DNA from: Atherix ibis
Lineage: Eukaryota; Arthropoda; Insecta; Diptera; Athericidae
Assembly: GCA_958298945.1 (NCBI GenBank)
Contig: OY282608.1
Coordinates: 11,633,933 to 11,697,932 of the forward strand
Length of the DNA: 64,000 nt
Direction of reading: 5' to 3'
A model generated the notes under the pieces. That model was given only the letters and a program-made list of their open reading frames with translations, ran no database searches and had not been told where the DNA came from. A program made the position numbers and the translations under genes. This document shows positions 11,781 through 24,770 of this stretch, piece by piece. How positions within the stretch are numbered: the stretch's first letter is position 1; every line of letters begins with the position of its first letter.

Positions 11781-13757
11781 TTGGTTTGTTGATTTGTTGG
11801 TTTGTTGGTTTGTTGGTTTGTTGGTTTGTTGGTTTGTTGGTTTGTTGGTTTGTTGGCTTGTTGGTTTGTTCGTTTGTTGGTTTGTTGGTTGTTTTGTTTG
11901 TTGGTTTGTTGGTTGTTGGTTTGTTGGTTTGTTGGCTTATTGGCTTGTTGGTTTGTTGGTTTGTTGGTTTGTTGTTTTGTTGGATTGTTGGCTTGTTGGT
12001 TTGTTGGTTTGTTGGCTTGTGGTTTGTTGGTTTTTTGGTTTGTTGGTTTGTTAGTTTGTTGGTTTGTTGGTTTGTTGGTTTGTTGGTTTGTTGGTTTGTT
12101 GGTTTGTTCGTTTGTTGGTTTGTTGGTTTGTTGGTTTGTTGGTTTGTTGGTTTGTTGGTTTGTTGGTTTGTTGGTTTGTTAGTTTGTTTGCGTGTCTGTT
12201 TGTTGGCTTGTTGGTTTGTTGGTTTGTTGGTTTGTTGGTTTGTTGCTTTGTTCGTTTTTTGGTTTGTTGGCTTGTTGGTTTGTTCGTTTGTTGGTTTGTT
12301 GGTTACTTGGTTTATTGGTTTGTCGGTGTTTGTTGGTTTGTTCGTTTGTTGGTTTGTTGGTTTGTTCGTTTGTTGGTTTGTTGGTTTGTTCGTTTATTGG
12401 TTTGTTGGTTTGTTGGTTTGTTGGCTTGTTGGCTTGTTGGTTTGTTGGTTTGTTGACTTGTTGGTTTGTTAGTTTGTTGGCTTGTTGGTTTTGTTGGCTT
12501 GTTGGTTTGTTGGTTTGTTGGTATGTTGGTTTGTTCGTTTGGTGGTTTGTTGGTTACTTGGTTTATTGGTTTGTTGGTTTGTTGGTTTGTTGGTTTGTTC
12601 GTTTGTTGGTTTGTTGGTTTGTTCGTTTGTTGGTTTTTTGGTTTGTTGGTTTGTTGGCTTGTTGGCTTTTTGGTTTGTTAGTTTGTTGACTTTTTAGTTT
12701 GTTGGTTTGTTGGCTTGTTGGCTTGTTGGTTTTGTTGGCTTGTTGGTTTGTTGGTTTGTTGGTTTGTTGGTTTGTTTCTTTGTTGGTGTGTTGGTTTGTT
12801 TTTTTGTTGGTTTGTTGGTTTGTTGGTTTGTTGGTTTGTTGGTTTGTTGGTTTGTTGGCTTGTTGGTTTTTTGGTTTGTTGGTTTTTTGGTTTGTTGGCT
12901 TGTTGGTTTGTTGGTTTGTTGGTTTATTGGTTTGTTGGCTTGTTGGTTTGTTGGTTTGTTGGGATGTTGGCTTGCTGGTTTGTTGGTTTGTTGGCTTGTT
13001 GGTTTGTTCGTTTGTTGGTTTGTTGGTTTGTTCGTTTGTTGGTTTGTTGGTTTGTTGGTTTGTTGGTTGTTTGGTTTGCTGGCTTGTTGGTTTGTTGGTT
13101 TGTTCGTTTGTTGGTTTGTAGATTTGTTGGTTTATTGGCTTGTTGGCTTGCTGGTTTGTTGGTTTGTTGGCTTGTTCGTTTGTTGGTTTTGTTGGTTTGT
13201 TTGTTTGTTGGTTTGTTGGTTTGTTGGTTTGTTGGTATGTTGGTTTGTTCGTTTGGTGGTTTGTTGGTTTGTTGGTTTGTTGGTTTGTTGGCTTGTTGGC
13301 TTGCTGGTTTGTTGGTTTGTTGGCTTGTTGGTTTGTTCGTTTGTTGGTTTGTTGGTTTGTTGGTTTGTTCGTTTGTTCGTTTGTTCGTTTGTTGGTTTGT
13401 TGGTTTGTTGGTTTGTTGGTTTTTTAGTTTGTTGGTTTTTTGGTTTGTTGGCTTTTTGGTTTGTTGGTTTGTTGGCTTGTTGGTTTGTTGGTTAGTTGGT
13501 TTGTTGGTTTGTTTGTTTGTTGGTTTGTTGGTTTGTTGGTTTGTTGGTTTGTTGGTTTGTTGGTTTCTTGGCTTGTTGGTTTTTTGGTTTGTTGGTTTGT
13601 TGGTTTGTTGGTTTGTTGGTTTGTTGGTTTGTTGGTTTGTTGGTTTGTTGGTTTGTTGGCTTGTTGGCTTGTTGGGTTGTTGGTTTGTTGACTTGTTGGT
13701 TTGTTGGTTTGTTGGCTTGTTGGTTTTGTTGGCTTGTTGGTTTGTTGGTTTGTTGGT

Positions 13758-14500
13758 TTGTTTCTTTGTTGGTTTGTTGGTTTGTTAGTTTGTTGGTTTG
13801 TTGGTTTGTTGGTTTGTTGGTTTGTTGGTTTGTTGGTTTGTTGGTTTGTTGGTTTGTTGGCTTGTTGGTTTGTTGGTTAGTTGGTTTGTTGGTTTGTTTG
13901 TTTGCTGGTTTGTTGGTTTGTTGGTTTGTTGGTTTGTTGGTTTGTTGGCTTGTTGGTTTTTTGGTTTGTTGGTTTGTTGGTTTGTTGGTTTGTTGGTTTG
14001 TTGGTTTGTTGGTTTGTTGGTTTGTTGGTTTGTTGGTTTGTTGGCTTGTTGGTTTGTTGGTTTGTTGGTTTGTTTCTTTGTTGGTTTGTTGGTTTGTTAG
14101 TTTGTTGGTTTGTTGGTTTGTTGGTTTGTTGGTTTGTTGGTTTGTTGGCTTGTTGGTTTGTTGGTTTGTTGGTTTGTTTCTTTGTTGGTTTGTTGGTTTG
14201 TTAGTTTGTTGGTTTGTTGGTTTGTTGGTTTGTTGGTTTGTTGGTTTGTTGGTTTGTTGGTTTGTTGGCTTGTTGGTTTTGTTGGCTTGTTGGTTTGTTG
14301 GTTTGTTGGTTTGTTGGTTTGTTTCTTTGTTGGTTTGTTGGTTTGTTAGTTTGTTGGTTTGTTGGTTTGTTGGTTTGTTGGTTTGTTGGCTTGTTGGCTT
14401 GTTGGTTTGTTGGTTTGTTGGTTTTTTAGTTTGTTGGTTTTTTGGTTTGTTGGCTTTTTGGTTTGTTGGTTTGTTGGCTTGTTGGTTTGTTGGTTAGTTG
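13758..14500. repeat. Short-period stretch with TTTCTTTG units
   Basis: TTTCTTTG units begin at 13761, 14073, 14177 and 14322, each followed two to three units later by AGTTTGTT. The spacings are 312, 104 and 145 bp; 312 and 104 are exact multiples of eight. This looks like local slippage or unequal exchange of a small cassette. Confidence 0.7.
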
Positions 14501-17500
14501 GTTTGTTGGTTTGTTGGTTTGTTGGTTTGTTAGTTTGTTTGTTTTTTGGTTTGTTGGTTTGTTGGTTTCTTGGCTTCTTGGTTTGTTGGTTTGTTGGTTA
14601 TTTTGTTTGTTGGTTTGTTGGTTGTTGGTTTGTTTTGTTGGCTTATTGGTTTGTTGGTTTGTTGGTTTGTTGTTTTGTTGGATTGTTGGCTTGTTGGTTT
14701 GTTGGTTTGTTGGCTTGTTGGTTTGTTGGTTTTTTGGTTTGTTGGTTTGTTAGTTTGTTGGTTTGTTGGTTTGTTGGTTTGTTGGTTTGTTGGTTTGTTG
14801 GTTTGTTCGTTTGTTGGTTTGTTGGTTTGTTGGTTTGTTGGTTTGTTGGTTTGTTGGTTTGTTGGTTTGTTGGTTTGTTGGTTTGTTAGTTTGTTTGCGT
14901 ATCTGTTTGTTGGCTTGTTGGTTTGTTGGTTTATTGGTTTGTCGGTGTTTGTTGGTTTATTCGTTTGTTGGTTTGTTGGTTTGTTCGTTTGTTGGTTTGT
15001 TGGTTTGTTCGTTTGTTCGTTTGTTGGTTTGTTGGTTTGTTGGTTTGTTGGCTTGTTGGCTTGTTGGTTTGTTGGTTTGTTGACTTGTTGGTTTGTTAGT
15101 TTGTTGGCTTGTTGTTTTTGTTGGCTTGTTGGTTTGTTGGTTTGCTGGTTTGTTGGTTTGTTTCTTTGTTGGTTTGTTGGTTTGTCGGTTTTTTGGTTTG
15201 TTGGCTTGTTGGTTTTTTGGTTTGTTGGTTTGTTGTTTTGTTGGCTTGTTGGTTTGTTGTTTTGTGTGTTTGTTGGTTTGTTGATTTGTTGGTTTGTTGG
15301 TTTGCTGGCTTGTTGGTTTGTTGGTTTGTTCGTTTGTTGGTTTGTAGGTTTGTTGGTTTGTTGGCTTGTTGGCTTGCTGGCTTGCTGGTTTGTTGGTTTG
15401 TTGATTTGTTGGCTTGTGGGTTTGTTGGTTTTGTTGGTTTGTTTGCTTGTTGGTTTGTTGGTTTGTTGGTTTGTTGGTATGTTGGTTTGTTCGTTTGTTG
15501 GTTTGTTGGTTGTTTGGTTTGTTGGTTTGTTGGTTTGTTGGTTTGTTGGTTTGTTGGCTTATTGGCTTGTTGGTTTGTTGGTTTCTACGTTTGTTGGTTT
15601 GTTGTTTTGTTGGTTTGTTGGTTTGTTGGTTTGTTGGCTTATTGGCTTGTTGGTTTGTTGGTTTCTTCGTTTGTTGGTTTGTTGTTTTGTTGGATTGTTG
15701 GTTTGTTGGTTTGTTGGTTTCTTGGTTTGTTGGTTTGTTGGTTTGTTGGTTTGTTGGTTTGTTGGTTTGTTGGTTTGTTGGTTTATTGGTTTGTTGGTTT
15801 GTTGGTTTGTTGGCTTGTTGGTTTGTTGGTTTGTTAGTTTGTTGGTGTGTTTGTTTGTTGGCTTGTTGGTTTGTTCGTTTGTTGGTTTGTTGGTTACTTG
15901 GTTTGTTGGTTTGTTGGCTTATTGGCTTGTTGGTTTGTTGGTTTGTTGGTTTGTTGTTTTGTTGGATTGTTGGCTTGTTGGTTTGTTGGTTTGTTGGCTT
16001 GTTGGTTTGTTGGTTTTTTGGTTTGTTGGTTTGTTAGTTTGTTGGTTTGTTGGTTTGTTGGTTTGTTGGTTTGTTGGTTTGTTGGTTTGTTCGTTTGTTG
16101 GTTTGTTGGTTTGTTGGTTTGTTGGTTTGTTGGTTTGTTGGTTTGTTGGTTTGTTGGTTTGTTAGTTTGTTTGCGTATCTGTTTGTTGGCTTGTTGGTTT
16201 GTAGGTTTGTTGGTTTGTTGGTTTGTTGCTTTGTTCGTTTTTTGGTTTGTTGGCTTGTTGGTTTGTTCGTTTGTTGGTTTGTTGGTTACTTGGTTTATTG
16301 GTTTGTCGGTGTTTGTTGGTTTGTTCGTTTGTTGGTTTGTTGGTTTGTTCATTTGTTGGTTTGTTGGTTTGTTCGTTTGTTGGTTTGTTGGTTTTTTGGT
16401 TTGTTGGCTTGTTGGCTTGTTGGTTTGTTGGTTTGTTGACTTGTTGGTTTGTTAGTTTGTTGGCTTGTTGGTTTTGTTGGCTTGTTGGTTTGTTGGTTTG
16501 CTGGTTTGTTGGTTTGTTTCTTTGTTGGTTTGTTGGTTTGTTGGTTTGTTGGTTTATTGGTTTGTCGGTGTTTGTTGGTTTGTTCGTTTGTTGGTTTGTT
16601 GGTTTGTTCGGTTTGTTAGTTTGTTTGCGTATCTGTTTGTTGGCTTGTTGGTTTGTTAGTTTATTGGTTTGTCGGTGTTTGTTGGTTTGTTCGTTTGTTG
16701 GTTTGTTGGTTTGTTCGTTTGTTGGTTTGTTGGTTTGTTCGTTTGTTGGTTTGTTGACTTGTTGGTTTGTTAGTTTGTTGGCTTGTTGGTTTTGTTGGCT
16801 TGTTGGTTTGTTGGTTTGCTGGTTTGTTGGTTTGTTTCTTTGTTGGTTTGTTGGTTTGTCGGTTTTTTGGTTTGTTGGCTTTTTGGTTTTTTGGTTTGTT
16901 GGTTTGTTGTTTTGTTGGCTTGTTGGTTTGTTGTTTTGTGTGTTTGTTGGTTTGTTGATTTGTTGGTTTGTTGGTTTGCTGGCTTGTTGGTTTGTTGGTT
17001 TGTTCGTTTGTTGGTTTGTAGGTTTGTTGGTTTGTTGGCTTGTTGGCTTGCTGGCTTGCTAGTTTGTTGGTTTGTTGATTTGTTGGCTTGTGTTTTTGTT
17101 GGTTTTGTTGGTTTGTTTGCTTGTTGGTTTGTTGGTTTGTTGGTTTGTTGGTATGTTGGTTTGTTCGTTTGTTGGTTTGTTGGTTGTTTGGTTTGTTGGT
17201 TTGTTGGTTTGTTGGTTTGTTGGTTTATTGGTTTGTTGGTTTGTTGGTTTGTTGGCTTGTTGGTTTGTTGGTTTGTTAGTTTGTTGGTGTGTTTGTTTGT
17301 TGGCTTGTTGGCTTGTTGGTTTGTTGGTTTGTTGGTTTGTTGGTTTGTTGGTTTGTTTCTTTGTTCGTTTTTTGGTTTGTTGGCTTGTTGGTTTGTTCGT
17401 TTGTTGGTTTGTTGGTTACTTGGTTTGTTGGTTTGTTGGCTTATTGGCTTGTTGGTTTGTTGGTTTGTTGGTTTGTTGTTTTGTTGGATTGTTGGCTTGT

Positions 17501-19096
17501 TGGTTTGTTGGTTTGTTGGCTTGTTGGTTTGTTGGTTTTTTGGTTTGTTGGTTTGTTAGTTTGTTGGTTTGTTGGTTTGTTGGTTTGTTGGTTTGTTGGT
17601 TTGTTCGTTTGTTGGTTTGTTGGTTTGTTGGTTTGTTGGTTTGTTGGTTTGTTGGTTTGTTGGTTTGTTAGTTTGTTTGCGTGTCTGTTTGTTGGTTTGT
17701 TGGTTTGTTGGTTTTTTGGTTTGTTGCTTTGTTCGTTTTTTGGTTTGTTGGCTTGTTGGTTTGTTCGTTTGTTGGTTTGTTGGTTACTTGGTTTATTGGT
17801 TTGTCGGTGTTTGTTGGTTTGTTCGTTTGTTGGTTTGTTGGTTTGTTCATTTGTTGGTTTGTTGGTTTGTTCGTTTGTTGGTTTGTTGGTTTGTTGGTTT
17901 GTTGGCTTGTTGGCTTGTTGGTTTGTTGGTTTGTTGACTTGTTGGTTTGTTAGTTTGTTGGCTTGTTGGTTTTGTTGGCTTGTTGGTTTGTTGGTTTGCT
18001 GGTTTGTTGGTTTGTTTCTTTGTTGGTTTGTTGGTTTGTTGGTTTGTTTGTTTGTTGGTTTGTTGGTATGTTGGTTTGTTCGTTTGGTGGTTTGTTGGTT
18101 ACTTGGTTTATTGGTTTGTTGGTTTGTTGGCTTGTTCGTTTGTTGGTTTGTTGGTTTGTTCGTTTGTTGGTTTGTTGGTTTGTGCGTTTGTTGGTTTGTT
18201 GGTTTGTTGGTTTGTTGGTTTGTTGGTTTGTTGGCTTGTTGGCTTGTTGGTTTGTTAGTTTGTTGACTTTTTAGTTTGTTGGTTTGCTGGCTTGTTGGCT
18301 TGTTGGTTTTGTTGGCTTGTTGGTTTGTTGGTTGTTTGGTTTGTTGGTTTGTTTCTTTGTTGGTTTGTTGGTTTGTTGGTTTGTTGGTTTGTTGGTTTGT
18401 TGGTTTGTTGGTTTGTTGGTTTGTTGGCTTGTTGGTTTTTTGGTTTGTTGGTTTTTTGGTTTGTTGGCTTGTTGGTTTGTTGGTTTGTTGGTTTGTTGGT
18501 TTGTTGGCTTGTTGGTTTGTTGGTTTGTTGGGATGTTGGCTTGCTGGTTTGTTGGTTTGTTGGCTTGTTGGTTTGTTCGTTTGTTGGTTTGTTGGTTTGT
18601 TCGTTTGTTGGTTTGTTGGTTTGTTGGTTTGTTGGTTGTTTGGTTTGCTGGCTTGTTGGTTTGTTGGTTTGTTCGTTTGTCGGTTTGTAGATTTGTTGGT
18701 TTATTGGCTTGTTGGCTTGCTGGTTTGTTGGTTTGTTGGCTTGTTGGTTTGTTGGTTTTGTTGGTTTATTTGTTTGTTGGTTTGTTGGTTTGTTGGTTTG
18801 TTGGTATGTTGGTTTGTTCGTTTGGTGGTTTGCTGGTTTGTTGGTTTGTTGGTTTGTTGGTTTGTTGGTTTGTTTGTTTGTTGGTTTGTTGGCTTGTTGG
18901 CTTGTTGGGTTGTTGGTTTGTTGGTTTGTTGGTTTGTTGGCTTGTTGGTTTTGTTGGCTTGTTGGTTTGTTGGTTTGTTGGTTTGTTTCTTTGTTGGTTT
19001 GTTGGTTTGTTGGTTTGTTGGTTTGTTGGTTTGTTGGTTTGTTGGTTTGTTGGTTTGTTGGTTTGTTGGCTTGTTGTTTTTTGGTTTGTTGTTTTG

Positions 19097-19106
19097 TTTT
19101 ATTTTG
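19097..19106 (+). repeat. Rare marker TTTTATTTTG (copy 2)
   Basis: It lies 7,326 bp downstream of the copy at 11771 and sits in the same local context of GTTTTGTT units before it and GATTTGTT after it. Confidence 0.8.
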
Positions 19107-19250
19107 TTGGTTTGTTGATTTGTTGGTTTGTTGGTTTGTTGGTTTGTTGGTTTGTTGGTTTGTTGGTTTGTTGGTTTGTTGGCTTGTTGGTTTGTTCGTT
19201 TGTTGGCTTTTTGTTTTGTTGGTTTGTTGGTTTGTTAGTTTGTTTGTTTT

Positions 19251-20679
19251 TTGGTTTGTTGGTTTGTTGGTTTCTTGGCTTCTTGGTTTGTTGGTTTGTT
19301 GGTTGTTTTGTTTGTTGGTTTGTTGGTTGTTGGTTTGTTGGTTTGTTGGCTTATTGGCTTGTTGGTTTGTTGGTTTGTTGGCTTATTGGCTTGTTGGTTT
19401 GTTGGTTTGTTGGCTTGTTGTTTTGTTGGATTGTTGGCTTGTTGGTTTGTTGGTTTGTTGGCTTGTTGGTTTGTTGGTTTGTTGGTTTGTTGGTTTGTTG
19501 GTTTGTTGGTTTGTTGGTTTGTTGGTTTGTTGGTTTGTTGGTTTGTTAGTTTGTTTGCGTGTCTGTTTGTTGGCTTGTTGGTTTGTTGGTTTGTTGGTTT
19601 GTTGGTTTGTTGCTTTGTTCGTTTTTTGGTTTGTTGGTTACTTGGTTTATTGGTTTGTCGGTGTTTGTTGGTTTGTTCGTTTGTTGGTTTGTTGGTTTGT
19701 TCGTTTGTTGGTTTGTTGGTTTGTTCGTTTGTTCGTTTGTTCGTTTGTTGGTTTGTTGGTTTGTTGGTTTGTTGGCTTGTTGGCTTGTTGGTTTGTTGGT
19801 TTGTTGACTTGTTGGTTTGTTAGTTTGTTGGCTTGTTGGTTTTGTTGGCTTGTTGGTTTGTTGGTTTGCTGGTTTGTTGGTTTGTTTCTTTGTTGGTTTG
19901 TTGGTTTGTCGGTTTTTTGGTTTGTTGGCTTGTTGGTTTTTTGGTTTGTTGGTTTGTTGTTTTGTTGGCTTGTTGGTTTGTTGGTTTGTGTGTTTGTTGG
20001 TTTGTTGATTTGTTGGTTTGTTGCTTTGCTGGCTTGTTGGTTTGTTGGTTTGTTCGTTTGTTGGTTTGTAGGTTTGTTGGTTTGTTGGCTTGTTGGCTTG
20101 CTGGCTTGCTGGTTTGTTGGTTTGTTGATTTGTTGGCTTGTGGGTTTGTTGGCTTGTTGGTTTGTTGGTTTTGTTGGTTTATTTGTTTGTTGGTTTGTTG
20201 GTTTGTTGGTTTGTTGGTATGTTGGTTTGTTCGTTTGGTGGTTTGTTGGTTTGTTGGTTTGTTGGTTTGTTGGTTTGTTGGTTTGTTTGTTTGTTGGTTT
20301 GTTGGCTTGTTGGCTTGTTGGGTTGTTGGTTTGTTGGTTTGTTGGTTTGTTGGCTTGTTGGTTTTGTTGGCTTGTTGGTTTGTTGGTTTGTTGGTTTGTT
20401 TCTTTGTTGGTTTGTTGGTTTGTTGGTTTGTTGGTTTGTTGGTTTGTTGGTTTGTTGGTTTGTTGGTTTGTTGGTTTGTTGGTTTGTTGGTTTGTTGGCT
20501 TGTTGTTTTTTGGTTTGTTGTTTTGTTTTATTTTGTTGGTTTGTTGATTTGTTGGTTTGTTGGTTTGTTGGTTTGTTGGTTTGTTGGTTTGTTGGTTTGT
20601 TGGTTTGTTGGCTTGTTGGTTTGTTCGTTTGTTGGCTTTTTGTTTTGTTGGTTTGTTGGTTTGTTAGTTTGTTTGTTTT
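19251..20679. repeat. Tandem HOR copy, 1,429 bp (first of pair)
   Basis: The segment begins at a TTTTTTGGTTTG unit, is followed by GGTTTCTTGGCTTCTTGG, and is repeated from 20680. Landmarks drift from a 1,429-bp to a 1,469-bp offset (19559 to 21028, 19817 to 21286), a difference of 40 bp or five units. Confidence 0.85.
20526..20535 (+). repeat. Rare marker TTTTATTTTG (copy 3)
   Basis: It lies exactly 1,429 bp after the copy at 19097, which confirms the tandem duplication of this region. Confidence 0.8.
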
Positions 20680-22148
20680 TTGGTTTGTTGGTTTGTTGGT
20701 TTCTTGGCTTCTTGGTTTGTTGGTTTGTTGGTTGTTTTGTTTGTTGGTTTGTTGGTTGTTGGTTTGTTGGTTTGTTGGCTTATTGGCTTGTTGGTTTGTT
20801 GGTTTGTTGGCTTGTTGTTTTGTTGGATTGTTGGCTTGTTGGTTTGTTGGTTTGTTGGCTTGTTGGTTTGTTGGTTTTTTGGTTTGTTGGTTTGTTAGTT
20901 TGTTGGTTTGTTGGTTTGTTGGTTTGTTGGTTTGTTGGTTTGTTGGTTTGTTCGTTTGTTGGTTTGTTGGTTTGTTGGTTTGTTGGTTTGTTGGTTTGTT
21001 GGTTTGTTGGTTTGTTAGTTTGTTTGCGTGTCTGTTTGTTGGCTTGTTGGTTTGTTGGTTTGTTGGTTTGTTGGTTTGTTGCTTTGTTCGTTTTTTTGTT
21101 TGTTGGTTACTTGGTTTATTGGTTTGTCGGTGTTTGTTGGTTTGTTCGTTTGTTGGTTTGTTGGTTTGTTCGTTTGTTGGTTTGTTGGTTTGTTCGTTTG
21201 TTCGTTTGTTCGTTTGTTGGTTTGTTGGTTTGTTGGTTTGTTGGCTTGTTGGCTTGTTGGTTTGTTGGTTTGTTGACTTGTTGGTTTGTTAGTTTGTTGG
21301 CTTGTTGGTTTTGTTGGCTTGTTGGTTTGTTGGTTTGCTGGTTTGTTGGTTTGTTTCTTTGTTGGTTTGTTGGTTTGTCGGTTTTTTGGTTTGTTGGCTT
21401 GTTGGTTTTTTGGTTTGTTGGTTTGTTGTTTTGTTGGCTTGTTGGTTTGTTGGTTTGTGTGTTTGTTGGTTTGTTGATTTGTTGGTTTGTTGCTTTGCTG
21501 GCTTGTTGGTTTGTTGGTTTGTTCGTTTGTTGGTTTGTAGGTTTGTTGGTTTGTTGGCTTGTTGGCTTGCTGGCTTGCTGGTTTGTTGGTTTGTTGATTT
21601 GTTGGCTTGTGGGTTTGTTGGTTTTGTTGGTTTGTTTGCTTGTTGGTTTGTTGGTTTGTTGGTTTGTTGGTATGTTGGTTTGTTCGTTTGTTGGTTTGTT
21701 GGTTGTTTGGTTTGTTGGTTTGTTGGTTTGTTGGTTTGTTGGTTTGTTGGCTTGTTGGTTTGTTGGTTTGTTGGTTTGTTGGTATGTTGGTTTGTTCGTT
21801 TGTTGGTTTGTTGGTTGTTTGGTTTGTTGGTTTGTTGGTTTGTTGGTTTGTTGGTTTGTTGGCTTATTGGCTTGTTGGTTTGTTGGTTTCTTCGTTTGTT
21901 GGTTTGTTGTTTTGTTGGATTGTTGGTTTGTTGGTTTGTTGGTTTGTTGGTTTGTTGGTTTGTTGGTTTGTTGGTTTGTTGGTTTGTTGGTTTGTTGGTT
22001 TGTTGGTTTATTGGTTTGTTAGTTTGTTGGTGTGTTTGTTTGTTGGCTTGTTGGTTTGTTGGTTTGTTGGTTTGTTGGTTTGTTGGTCTGTTTCTTTGTT
22101 CGTTTTTTGGTTTGTTGGCTTGTTGGTTTGTTCGTTTGTTGGTTTGTT
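20680..22148. repeat. Tandem HOR copy, about 1,469 bp (second of pair)
   Basis: It follows the order of variants of 19251-20679 closely as far as the TTGTGGGTTTG unit near 21,610, then moves into GGTATGTT cassettes. One base difference is visible in the TTCGTTTTTT element near 21,090, where the first copy has TTTTTTGG and this one has TTTTTTTG. Confidence 0.72.
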
Positions 22149-24770
22149 GGTTACTTGGTTTGTTGGTTTGTTGGTTTGTTGGTTTGTTGGTTTGTGAGTT
22201 TGTTGGTTTGTTGGGTTGTTGGTTTGTTCGTTTGTTGGTTTGTTGGTTGTTTGGTTTGTTGGTTTGTTAGTTTGTTGGTTTGTTGGTTTGTTGGTTTGTT
22301 GGCTTATTGGCTTGTTGGTTTGTTGGTTTGTTCGTTTGTTGGTTTGTTGTTTTGTTGGATTGTTGGATTGTTGGTTTGTTAGTTTGTTCGTTTTTTGGTT
22401 TGTTGGTTTGTTGGTTTCTTGGCTTGTTGGTTTGTTGGTTTGTTGGTTGTTTTGTTTGTTGGTTTGTTGTTGTTGGTTTGTTGGTTTGTTGGCTTATTGG
22501 CTTGTTGGTTTGTTGGTTTGTTGGTTTGTTGTTTTGTTAGATTGTTGGCTTGTTGGTTTGTTGGTTTGTTGGCTTGTTGGTTTGTTGGTTTTTTGGTTTG
22601 TTGGTTTGTTAGTTTGTTGGTTTGTTGGTTTGCTGGTTTGTTGGTTTGTTGGTTTGTTGGTTTGTTCGTTTGTTAGTTTGTTGGTTTGTTGGTCTGTTGG
22701 TTTGTTGGTTTGTTGGTTTGTTGGTTTGTTAGTTTGTTTGCGTGTCTGTTTGTTGGTTTGTTGGTTTGTTGGTTTTTTGCTTTGTTCGTTTTTTGGTTTG
22801 TTGGCTTGTTGGTTTGTTCGTTTGTTGGTTTCTTGGTTACTTGGTTTATTGGTTTGTCGGTGTTTGTTGGTTGGTTCGTTTGTTGGTTTGTTGGTTTGTT
22901 CGTTTGTTGGTTTGTTGGTTTGTTCGTTTGTTGGTTTGTTGGTTTGTTGGTTTGTTGGCTTGTTGGCTTGTTGGTTTGTTGGTTTGTTGGCTTGTTGGTT
23001 TGTTGGTTTGTTGGCTTGTTGGTTTTGTTGGCTTGTTGGTTTGTTGGTTTGTTGGTTTGTTGGTTTGTTTCTTTGTTGGTTTGTTGGTTTGTTGGTTTGT
23101 TGGTTTGTTGGTTTGTCGGTTTTTTGGTTTGTTGGCTTGTTGGTTTTTTGGTTTGTTGGTTTGTTGGTTTGTTGGCTTGTTGGTTTGTTGGTTTGTGTGT
23201 TTGTTGGTTTGTTGGTTTGTTGGTTTGTTTGTTTGTTGGCTTGTGGGTTTGTTGGTTTTGTTGGTTTGTTTGCTTGTTGGTTTGTTGGTTTGTTGGTTTC
23301 TTGGTATGTTCGTTTGTTCGTTTGTTGGTTTGTTGGTTGTTTGGTTTGTTGGTTTGTTGGTTTGTTGGTTTGTTGGTTTGTTGGCTTATTGGCTTGTTGG
23401 TTTGTTGGTTTGTTCGTTTGTTGGTTTGTTGTTTTGTTGGATTGTTGGCTTGTTGGTTTGTTGGTTTGTTGGCTTGTTGGTTTGTTGGTTTGTTGGTTTG
23501 TTGCTTTGTTCGTTTTTTGGTTTGTTGGCTTGTTGGTTTGTTCGTTTGTTGGTTTGTTGGTTACTTGGTTTATTGGTTTGTCGGTGTTTGTTGGTTTGTT
23601 CGTTTGTTGGTTTGTTGGTTTGTTCGTTTGTTGGTTTATTGGTTTGTTCGTTTGTTCGTTTGTTCGTTTGTTGGTTTGTTGGTTTGTTGGTTTGTTGGCT
23701 TGTTGGCTTGTTGGTTTGTTGGTTTGTTGGTTTGTTGACTTGTTGGTTTGTTGGTTTGTTGGTTTGTTGGCTTGTTGGTTTTGTTGGCTTGTTGGTTTGT
23801 TGGTTTGTTGGTTTGTTGGTTTGTTGGTTTGTTTCTTTGTTGGTTTGTTGGTTTGTTGGTTTGTTGGTTTGTCGGTTTTTTGGTTTGTTGGCTTGTTGGT
23901 TTTTTGGTTTGTTGGTTTGTTGTTTTGTTGGCTTGTTGGTTTGTTGGTTTGTGTGTTTGTTGGTTTGTTGGTTTGTTGGTTTGTTGTTTTGCTGGCTTGT
24001 TGGTTTGTTGGTTTGTCCGTTTGTTGGTTTGTAGGTTTGTTGGTTTGTTGGCTTGTTGGCTTGCTGGTTTGTTGGTTTGTTGATTTGTTGGCTTGTGGGT
24101 TTGTTGGTTTTGTTGGTTTGTTTGCTTGTTGGTTTGTTGGTTTGTTGGTTTGTTGGTATGTTGGTTTGTTCGTTTGTTGGTTTGTTGGTTGTTTGGTTTG
24201 TTGGCTTGTTGGCTTGTTGGTTTGTTGGTTTGTTGACTTGTTGGTTTGTTGGTTTGTTGGCTTGTTGGTTTTGTTGGCTTGTTGGTTTGTTGGTTTGTTG
24301 GTTTATTGGTTTGTTTCTTTGTTGGTTTGTTGGTTTGTTGGTTTGTTGGTTTGTTGGTTTGTCGGTTTTTTGGTTTGTTGGCTTGTTGGTTTTTTGGTTT
24401 GTTGGTTTGTTGGTTTGTTGGCTTGTTGGTTTGTTGGTTTGTGTGTTTGTTGGTTTGTTGGTTTGTTGGTTTGTTGGTTTGCTGGCTTGTTGATTTGTTG
24501 GTTTGTTTGTTTGTTGGCTTGTGGGTTTGTTGGTTTTGTTGGTTTGTTTGCTTGTTGGTTTGTTGGTTTGTTGGTTTGTTGGTATGTTCGTTTGTTCGTT
24601 TGTTGGTTTGTTGGTTGTTTGGTTTGTTGGTTTGTTGGTTTGTTGGTTTGTTGGTTTGTTGGCTTATTGGCTTGTTGGTTTGTTGGTTTGTTCGTTTGTT
24701 GGTTTGTTGTTTTGTTGGATTGTTGGCTTGTTGGTTTGTTGGTTTGTTGGCTTGTTGGTTTGTTGGTTTT

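Larger units (their letters stand above)
9431..13800. repeat. HOR domain with a 2.16-2.17 kb period
   Basis: Landmarks repeat at 10533 and 12707 (2,174 bp), 10982 and 13140 (2,158 bp), 11282 and 13440 (2,158 bp), and 11338 and 13496 (2,158 bp). The rare variant TTGGGATGTTGGCTTGCTGG appears at about 10,801 and 12,958 and again near 18,529, which links this domain to the one downstream. The 9.4-10.1 kb part is a less regular mix of CGTTTGTT and GGTTGTTT cassettes. Confidence 0.8.
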
